NCBI GenBank assembly: GCA_018817995.1
Contig: JAHISW010000049.1
Span: 1-12,958, forward strand
Direction: 5' to 3'
Source: Patescibacteria group bacterium
GTDB taxonomy: Bacteria; Patescibacteriota; Minisyncoccia; JAHISW01; Tagabacteraceae
Length of the DNA stretch: 12,958 bases
Of the stretch, positions 11,555-12,958 are shown piece after piece. The position numbers and the translations under genes are program-made. The notes under the pieces were generated by a model. That model saw only the letters and a program-made list of their open reading frames with translations. It was not told the origin of the DNA and did no database searches. Within the stretch, counting starts at the first letter, position 1. Each line of letters opens with the position of its first letter.

Positions 11555-11584
11555 TTTAATTACGCTTGTATTATAGTATATAAT
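11555..11584 (+). promoter_or_regulatory. Promoter abutting the glycosyltransferase start
   Basis: A perfect TATAAT (11579-11584) is preceded at 18 bases by a weak -35, TTTAAT (11555-11560). Initiation about seven bases downstream falls at 11591, one base before the ATG at 11592. A leaderless mRNA is predicted, and no SD is present. Confidence 0.65.
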
Positions 11585-11591
11585 TACAGGT

Positions 11592-12650
11592 ATGAACAAG
11601 AAAGTTTTAATCTGCACGGGGATTTATCCTCCTGATATCGGCGGGCCTGCCACATACAGCAAGCTTCTTTTTGACGAGTTGCCCGAAAGGGGGATTGAGG
11701 TGGATGTTTTGAGTTTTGGAGAAGTGAGGCATCTGCCAAAAATAATTCGCCATTTTGTTTATTTTCTGAAAGTAATTAAAAAGGCGCGTAATGTTGATAT
11801 TATTTATGCGCAAGATCCCGTTAGTGTTGGTTTGCCTGTTTGCGTGGCTTCTTTTTTGTCGCACAGAAGATTTATTTTAAAAGTGGTTGGCGATTACGCC
11901 TGGGAACAGTTTCAAAATCAAAAATCAAAAATCAAAAATCAAAAGTTTATAACCCCGGAAGATTTTCAAAACAAGAAATTTGATTTTCTGACGGAACTAC
12001 GCCGAAAAATCGAGAGAGGTGTTGCAAAAAGGGCGCATAAAATTATTGTTCCGAGCGTATATTTGAAAAAAATTATTTTGATGTGGGGCGTGGAAGAGAA
12101 AAAAATAAACGTGGTTTATAATGCGTTTAATGCGTCGGATGTTATTTTTTCCAAAGAACAGACAAGAGAAGATTTAAATTTGAGTTTGTCTGATTTTATT
12201 TTAATTTCTGCGGGTCGGCCGGTGCCGTGGAAGGGGTTTGGGATGCTTAAAGATTTAATGCCAGAAATTCAAAAAGAAATTCCAAATGCAAAATTGATTA
12301 TACTTGAGCAAGAATCTCACGAAAAAGTTTTAAAATATTTGCGCGCCGGCGATTTATTTATTTTAAATACCGGGTACGAGGGTTTGTCCCATCAGATTCT
12401 TGAAGCAATGGCTGTGGGTATTCCTGTTATTACAACAAGTGTTGGGGGTAATCCCGAGCTTATTGAAAACAATCATAGCGGTCTTTTGGTTGAATATAAC
12501 AACAAGGAACAAATCAAAAAGGCCATTCTGGAATTATATAAATTTAAAGACTTGAGAAATAAATTTATTGAGAACGCGAAAGAGAAAGTAAAAGAGTTTA
12601 GCAAAGAAAGATTATTAGAAAAAACAACCGAAGTGTTATGCGAGTTTTAA
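11592..12650 (+). CDS. GT4-family glycosyltransferase (GT-B fold), shortened
   Basis: It is predicted to transfer a sugar from a nucleotide-sugar donor during cell-surface glycan or glycolipid synthesis, at the cytosolic face of the membrane. The substrate is unknown. The 352 residues have an N-terminal Rossmann half (GIYPPDIGGPATYSKLL, 10-26; QDPVSVG, 74-80) and a GT4 C-terminal half with AGRPVPWKGF (207-216) and the E-x7-E motif Glu263-Glu271 in EGLSHQILEAMAVGIPVI. Between PNAKLII (231-237) and SHEKVLKYL (242-250) the usual segment of about 25 residues with a GDGPE-type loop is missing, still in frame. A 7-base tandem repeat (11912-11945) encodes a Gln/Asn/Lys/Ser loop near 107-118. It overlaps the next gene by 13 nt. 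Confidence 0.88.
   Translation: MNKKVLICTGIYPPDIGGPATYSKLLFDELPERGIEVDVLSFGEVRHLPKIIRHFVYFLKVIKKARNVDIIYAQDPVSVGLPVCVASFLSHRRFILKVVGDYAWEQFQNQKSKIKNQKFITPEDFQNKKFDFLTELRRKIERGVAKRAHKIIVPSVYLKKIILMWGVEEKKINVVYNAFNASDVIFSKEQTREDLNLSLSDFILISAGRPVPWKGFGMLKDLMPEIQKEIPNAKLIILEQESHEKVLKYLRAGDLFILNTGYEGLSHQILEAMAVGIPVITTSVGGNPELIENNHSGLLVEYNNKEQIKKAILELYKFKDLRNKFIENAKEKVKEFSKERLLEKTTEVLCEF
11912..11945 (+). repeat. 7-base tandem repeat inside the glycosyltransferase gene
   Basis: The unit TCAAAAA occurs in about five consecutive copies (TCAAAA, then three TCAAAAA, then TCAAAAG). Seven is not a multiple of three, so gain or loss of one unit would shift the frame of the glycosyltransferase. The repeat encodes the low-complexity loop QNQKSKIKNQK. 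Confidence 0.8.
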
Positions 12651-12958
12651 TGATAAGTACAGACAAGGGAATTTTTGATGAAAAATCTGAAGTAAGACAG
12701 AGGATTATTGAGTACGGTCGTCTTGCGGAAAAATTAGACATTGTGGTTTTTAATATAAAAAATTTAGAATTACCATATACTCACGATCGCGAGTATATGG
12801 TAATTTCTGAAAATGTTAGGATTTATCCCACAAACTCGCGAAGCAGGTGGTTTTATCTTTTTGACGCAATAAAGATTGGTAAAAAAATAGAGAAACCAGA
12901 CCTTGTCACGAGCCAGGATCCTTTTGAGTGTGGTCTGGCAGGATGGAGGTTGGCAAAA
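12638..12958 (+). CDS. GT4-type glycosyltransferase, N-terminal part (cut by window edge)
   Basis: The frame is open from ATG 12638 to the end of the window (107 codons), so the gene is partial. It begins MRVLMISTDKGIFDEKSEVR and contains IEYGRLAEKLDIVVFN, YPTNSRSRWFYLFDAIKIG and LVTSQDPFECGLAGWRLAK, which is the N-terminal Rossmann half of a GT4 glycosyltransferase family I know from CPR genomes. It overlaps the preceding glycosyltransferase by 13 nt, so the two are probably coupled and act in one glycan pathway. An alternative start at ATG 12650 would drop four residues of the first beta strand. Residues about 46-55 (PYTHDREYMV) are encoded by a palindromic element shared with 231-262. Confidence 0.85.
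   Translation, partial: MRVLMISTDKGIFDEKSEVRQRIIEYGRLAEKLDIVVFNIKNLELPYTHDREYMVISENVRIYPTNSRSRWFYLFDAIKIGKKIEKPDLVTSQDPFECGLAGWRLAK
12768..12805 (+). repeat. Dispersed palindromic element, copy 2, inside a reading frame
   Basis: A 38-base palindrome with one mismatched pair: left arm AATTACCATATACTCACGA (12768-12786), right half 12787-12805. The central 32 bases (12771-12802) match 231-262 closely (TACCATAT, then TCACGATCG, then GAGTAT and TGGTA). It is read in frame within the glycosyltransferase without a stop. Confidence 0.8.

Larger units (their letters stand above)
11334..11578 (+). other. Intergenic region rich in palindromes
   Basis: No gene is visible between map and the next promoter. 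The stretch contains ATCGATATC-C-GATATCGAT (11431-11449), the perfect palindrome GGGTTATAACCC (11452-11463), the dispersed-repeat copy 11455-11478, and a 25-base hairpin at 11500-11524. A weaker GTCTA-AC-TAGAC lies at 11345-11356. I see no convincing intrinsic terminator with a T run directly after map. The CATTTTTTG run near 11379 has no adequate stem. Confidence 0.6.

Overview
This window is most likely from a Candidate Phyla Radiation (Patescibacteria) bacterium, probably of the Parcubacteria group. The evidence is a compact S10/spc ribosomal-protein operon without L30 between S5 and L15, very short or negative gene spacing, and almost no Shine-Dalgarno sequences. Further support comes from a zinc-LID adenylate kinase of the 'xRSGxGKGTQ' type beside a methionine aminopeptidase, and from paired GT4 glycosyltransferases of a kind common in that group. 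TGA is used as a stop (L14, adenylate kinase), so the code is standard table 11 and the UGA-glycine lineages are excluded. The assignment rests on family recognition, not on a database search.

Layout: (1) Bases 1-424 are regulatory: a possible 24-codon ORF with a strong ribosome-binding site, three hairpins or palindromes, an intrinsic terminator, a 68-nt inverted-repeat element, and a near-consensus promoter. (2) Bases 425-8877 form one uninterrupted + strand unit: L23, L2, S19, L22, S3, L16, L29, S17, L14, L24, L5, S14, S8, L6, L18, S5, L15, SecY. S10, L3 and L4 are not upstream here. (3) Bases 8870-9900 are an accessory or decayed patch: an ORF6N-domain pseudogene, the first 16 codons of an adenylate kinase cut off inside its P-loop, and a self-contained cassette (promoter, strong SD, unknown 90-residue protein, terminator-like hairpin). 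(4) Bases 9871-11333 hold a second, intact nucleoside-monophosphate kinase and methionine aminopeptidase, overlapping by ATGA and carrying their own promoter. (5) Bases 11334-11591 are a palindrome-rich intergenic region with a promoter directly abutting the next start codon. (6) Bases 11592-12958 encode two overlapping GT4 glycosyltransferases, the second cut by the window edge.

Regions 2 and 4 supply the ribosome, the Sec translocon pore, adenylate homeostasis and N-terminal Met removal, the classical spc-type grouping. The terminator-like hairpin and separate promoter suggest that the accessory patch has uncoupled adk-map from the ribosomal operon. The most interesting signals are the P-loop breakpoint and unknown cassette, promoters that predict leaderless mRNAs, and a family of short palindromes at both ends of the window. 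One of those palindromes lies inside a glycosyltransferase reading frame and is translated.
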